NCBI GenBank assembly: GCA_028456385.1
Contig: JALNQF010000080.1
Coordinates: 118,415-182,414 of the forward strand
Direction of reading: 5' to 3'
Origin: Ophiosphaerella korrae
Taxonomy: Eukaryota; Ascomycota; Dothideomycetes; Pleosporales; Phaeosphaeriaceae
DNA length: 64,000 nt
Shown: in pieces, positions 60,390-64,000 of the stretch
Numbering within the stretch: position 1 is the first letter of the stretch
Layout: each line of letters begins with the position of its first letter
Program-made: the position numbers and the translations under genes
Notes under the pieces: generated by a model
What the model saw: only the letters and a program-made list of their open reading frames with translations
Database searches by the model: none
Told to the model about the DNA's origin: nothing

Positions 60390-60832
60390 TATAATAGGGC
60401 TATCTATCGTCGACTATAGATAGCCTATTTTTAAGGTAATAGTAGATTAAGAGTTAATAACAAAAGCTTATATAGTAATCTACAATAACTATAAATAATA
60501 GAAAATATCTTGCGATTGTCTTGTATTAGCTTTCTATAGTTAAAGGATTAAATTACTAATATTATCCTAATAATACGTATAGTTATAACTATATACTTAT
60601 ACTAATCTATTTATACAACGTTATAGATTACTTTTAATCTATTTATATATTATTATAGATTAATTTTTAATCTATTTGTATATAATTATAGATTACTATT
60701 ACGTGTCCTAATTATAAGTAGTTTCCTAATTAAGGTTATTACCCTACTTGTTCTATACTTTATTAGCTTCTAAGTTAGGATTAATTAGTTCTATCTCGAT
60801 TTCTCTTGTTACGCCTATAATACTAAGCTTTT
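60390..60832 (-). repeat. Element 4, right LTR
   Basis: Starts TATAATAGGG and ends GCCTATAATA. The middle resembles the LTR of element 3 (AATCTATTTATACAACGTTATAG) rather than the left LTR at 40361-40812. Confidence 0.8.
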
Positions 60833-60837
60833 AGATT

Positions 60838-61984
60838 AAGTTATTATAATCTTAATTTACGATAAAGTATACTATTAGTTATTATAAAGGCTTTATAATT
60901 ATATACTTTTAAGTAAGCTAAGCTTAACTTTTTTATTAATATTATAATTCTTTAGTTTTTAGTAACTTTTATAAAGAATACTTTATATAGTATCTTTTAG
61001 TTATTTAAGTTACTTAGAGTATAATTATAGAAGTAGATTCTAGCCTATATAATTTTAAGCTAAAGTTCTTATAGTAAATTTATATTAAGTTATATAGTAT
61101 ATACTTTCTCTTTATTACTTTTTTTAGTATACTTATCTCTTCTTTTCTAAGCTTAAGTATCTAGAGCTAAAGGTTTAATTATAATACTTTATAAGTTTAA
61201 CTATTATAATCTTATTATTAGCTTTAATTATTTAAACTAAGATACTATACTAATTCTTTTAAAAGAGGATTAAGTTTAAAAGTACTTTAATAAATAATTT
61301 AGCTAGCTAGTTATTAGTAAAGTAGAAGTCTTACTATAACTTTAAATACTTATTAGTAAAAAGTATCTAACTTTTCTTTTTAGTAATAATTTATACTTTA
61401 TATAAGTAGAAGTTAATAAAAAGTTTTTTTTTTAGTTTTTTATAACTAATTTTTAGTATATAGCTAATTTACTACTTTGTTTTAGCTTTACTATATATTA
61501 TACTAGACTATAAATACTCTTTTTATATATACCTTTTAAGCTTACTAAATAAAATATTTAATTATAGCTAGTCTAAGATAGCTAAGTCTTTTATACTATA
61601 GTAGTACTAGTACTTTAATAGTCTAAGGTTTATAAGTATAGTATACTACTTCGTAGATTATATTATATAGTAAATAATACTTAAGTACCTATTAACTATA
61701 GATTTTAAGAAAGTCTTAAATTATTTATCTATTAGGCTTATTTAGAGTTATTAGTTTAGATTAAGTATTTTACTATATTCTATTTTACTAGAGTAGCTAG
61801 AAAGAAACTAAGTTATAAAAAATATCTAAGTATATAGCTATATTATATAAAACTAGTTTACTTTCTATTAACTAGTTTTTTAGTATAAAAGTAAAAGATC
61901 TTATTAGATAGGTTTATATAATTAAATACTTAATACGTAATTAGATATATAATTAGATACTTAATAGTATATATATAAATAGGC
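60838..61984. repeat. Repeat Y, right copy
   Basis: Reverse complement of about 39435-40360. AT-rich and TpA-mutated; no recognised domain. Starts directly at the right LTR edge of element 4. Confidence 0.5.
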
Positions 61985-62720
61985 GTAATAGATTCTAGGT
62001 ATACTTAGAATCTATTAATTAGCTTAGCTTATAAGTATAATAATTACTAAGCTACTAACTTTACTATAGCTAAAAAGATTAAAGCCTTAACTTTTATAAA
62101 TAAAAGAATTAAATAAAGAATTTTATATATAAAGAGATATACTACGTTAATATAACTAATATAATAAAGAAACTAGTACCTTTATAGAAAAAGTATAAAG
62201 GATTTAGCTTACTACTATCTTAAAAAACCTAGCTAAGACTACTATATTATAGATATATAGATAAAGTATAAAGCTAAAAATAGAAAGAAGAAAATAAATC
62301 TACTTAGTTTATACCTAGTACTTTTAAGTTATAAGTAATTAATCTAAAAAAAAGCTTTTCTAAAAGCCTTAATATCTCTCTCTAATAAGGCTCTTATATA
62401 GCTATTATAAAAAATCCTTTTTATTAACTTACTATAACTTTTTTTAAATCTTATAATTAAAAGTTTTACTATCTTAATTAAGTTAAGTAAACTAGTACTT
62501 ACTTAAACCTAACTACTCTAGCTTAAGTATTAACTTAAGTATTAAGCTAAGTATTAAGCTAAGTACTATATATATATTAGTAAAAAGTACTAATCTTTTA
62601 CTCTCTAGTAGCTCTATATGTATTAGCGAAAAGTATAAGTTTTTTACTTTCTAGTAGCTTTCTAGTAACTTTTAAATTAAGCTAAGTATTAAGTAAAGTA
62701 CTATACCTAGCGTTAATTAC
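61985..62720. repeat. Repeat X, right copy
   Basis: Begins with GATTCTAGGTATACTTAGAATC and matches 36707-37225 in direct orientation, including the TTAAGTATTAAGCTAAGTA word repeats near 62530-62580. Contains an extra segment of about 140 bp near 62290-62460 absent from copy 1. Confidence 0.55.
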
Positions 62721-64000
62721 GCGTACTTAAAAAAGTATATTTTTCTTACTCTCTTATAGCTTAAAGCTAAACTATAATAGCTAGTATTACTTAACGTAAT
62801 TTAACTATAATATTAAGAACTAATACTAACTATATTACTTAGCTAACTTAGCTATAGTTAAGATATATTATATATAAAATCTAAAACTAAATTAACTTAG
62901 TCTTTACTATAGAGCTTATAAATATAGTAAAACTTATTAATTTTTTAGTACTTACTAATTATACTCTAGCTAATAATATTAAAGAACTAATATATTAGTC
63001 TAAACTCTTAGTAAGAAGTCTTAAAGCTTTTAAAGAAGATCTTAAGTACTATAAAACTTTTTTTAAGTAATACTAAATTAATTAATATATATATAATAAG
63101 AAATAAATAAGCTTATAGTATATTATAGTCTTTATCTAATTATTAGTTTTACTATATCTACTATATATATACTACCTACTAAATTAACTAATAAGATAAT
63201 AGCTTACTAATCTTAAATAAATAGTTAAGATTAATAAGTAAATAGAAAGAGAGTATACTTATAAGTACTATATTCGTTTACTTAAACTAATAAAGAATAC
63301 TTTAAATTAGAATACTTAAATAGCTAAGTATAACTAAGTTACTATAGACACTAAAACTTATTAAGTTATTAAAGTCTTAAATCTAAAAGTAGTAACTAAA
63401 GATTACTTCTTAGCTATTAATAAAGCTATACTTATATAGTTAATTAATTTTTAAAACTATAAATACTTTAATAAGTATAGAGAGGTATAAAAAATAAATA
63501 GTAATTTTTATTAGCTATTTTTAAATTTTTATATCTTTAAAACTATTATAGTTATAAAAATAATAAAATATTAAATTTATAGAGAAAAGGGTAAAGTTTA
63601 CTTCTTAAATAAAAAATATCTTATATTATATAATCTATATTATTATATTAATAGTTAAAGTAAGGTATTTTTTGTCTTAATTTTTCTTTTAGTATAACTT
63701 TTTAATTTAGGTTTAAAAAAGCTTAATATTTCTACTAAGCCTAATTTAGTTAGTAAAGTTTGTATAATTAAATTATTAGTATAGATTACTTATCTAAGTA
63801 ATTTTTTACAATTAAAGAAAAAAAAAATTTTATCTTTTTATTTAGCTTACGTAATATATTACTAAAATTTTAGTCTAGAGCTTATAAATTAATATCTTTT
63901 TAAATTTTTACTTTTATACTTTAAATTCCTTTAAAATACTACTAAATCTCTTAAAACTTAAATTAAACGTCTAGCTTCTATTAGAAGCTAGTAGCTCTCC
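62721..64000. other. AT-rich RIP-mutated sequence at the right edge
   Basis: About 1.3 kb with no recognisable domain in any frame I read. Probably a further degraded mobile element continuing beyond the window. Confidence 0.45.

Larger units (their letters stand above)
40361..60832 (-). mobile_element. Gypsy element 4: chromovirus split by nested insertions
   Basis: Outer element of the nest, with pol on the minus strand. Left part 40361-43751 and right part 57171-60832 join at the RT active-site region; total without the insert is about 7.05 kb. Flanking LTR-like segments are 40361-40812 (452 bp) and 60390-60832 (443 bp). They match each other at the ends but differ in the middle, and the flanks (CTATA left, CTAAG right) do not form a TSD, so the two ends may derive from different elements. 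Confidence 0.8.

Overview
The window looks like nuclear DNA of a filamentous ascomycete, most likely Dothideomycetes/Pleosporales. The evidence is short 55-78 nt GT-AG introns, a bZIP-DUF3425 regulator, a HET-NB-ARC-TPR (fungal NLR) gene, and a sharp split between a balanced-GC gene segment and a very AT-rich block. The AT-rich block is saturated with TpA and almost without CpA/TpG, the signature of repeat-induced point mutation (RIP). No open reading frame there is longer than about 125 codons.

Layout. 1-1500: intergenic DNA with homopolymer runs and a short telomere-like motif. 1516-3073 (-): bZIP/DUF3425 transcription factor. 3300-4479 (+): three-exon alpha/beta hydrolase of the HSL-like group, divergent from the bZIP gene across 226 bp. 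4519-7583 (-): broken HET-NB-ARC-TPR gene whose 5' end dissolves at the edge of the AT-rich block. 7905-34454: RIP-degraded mobile elements inserted one beside another: three nearly full-length Ty3/Gypsy chromoviruses (7905-14937 -, 16012-23043 +, 23541-30590 -), each with recognisable 5-bp target-site duplications, and a Tc1-like transposon (30645-34454) with a Fot1/pogo-like transposon nested in it (31141-32957). 34636-36332: a GC-rich island that largely escaped RIP, holding a MITE-like unit, a degenerate modular repeat array and a solo LTR (35903-36327) with a perfect 5-bp TSD. 36333-40360: mosaic of RIP-mutated inverted repeats and a gag fragment. 40361-60832: a fourth chromovirus (-), split by a second Gypsy family (43752-57170, -), itself split by a Copia element (46005-52685, +); this is a three-level nest. 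60833-64000: further degenerate repeats, partly an inverted copy of 39085-40360.

How it fits together. The left 7.6 kb is ordinary gene space. The rest is a transposon graveyard in which RIP has disabled the coding capacity: zinc-knuckle Cys/His codons have become Tyr, the RT YLDD box has become YLDN, and transposase Asp/Glu have become Asn/Lys. The solo LTR in the island belongs to the same LTR family as 7905-14937 and gives a nearly unmutated reference, so the direction of mutation can be read off within this one window. All domain calls come from reading translations by eye; no database search was run.
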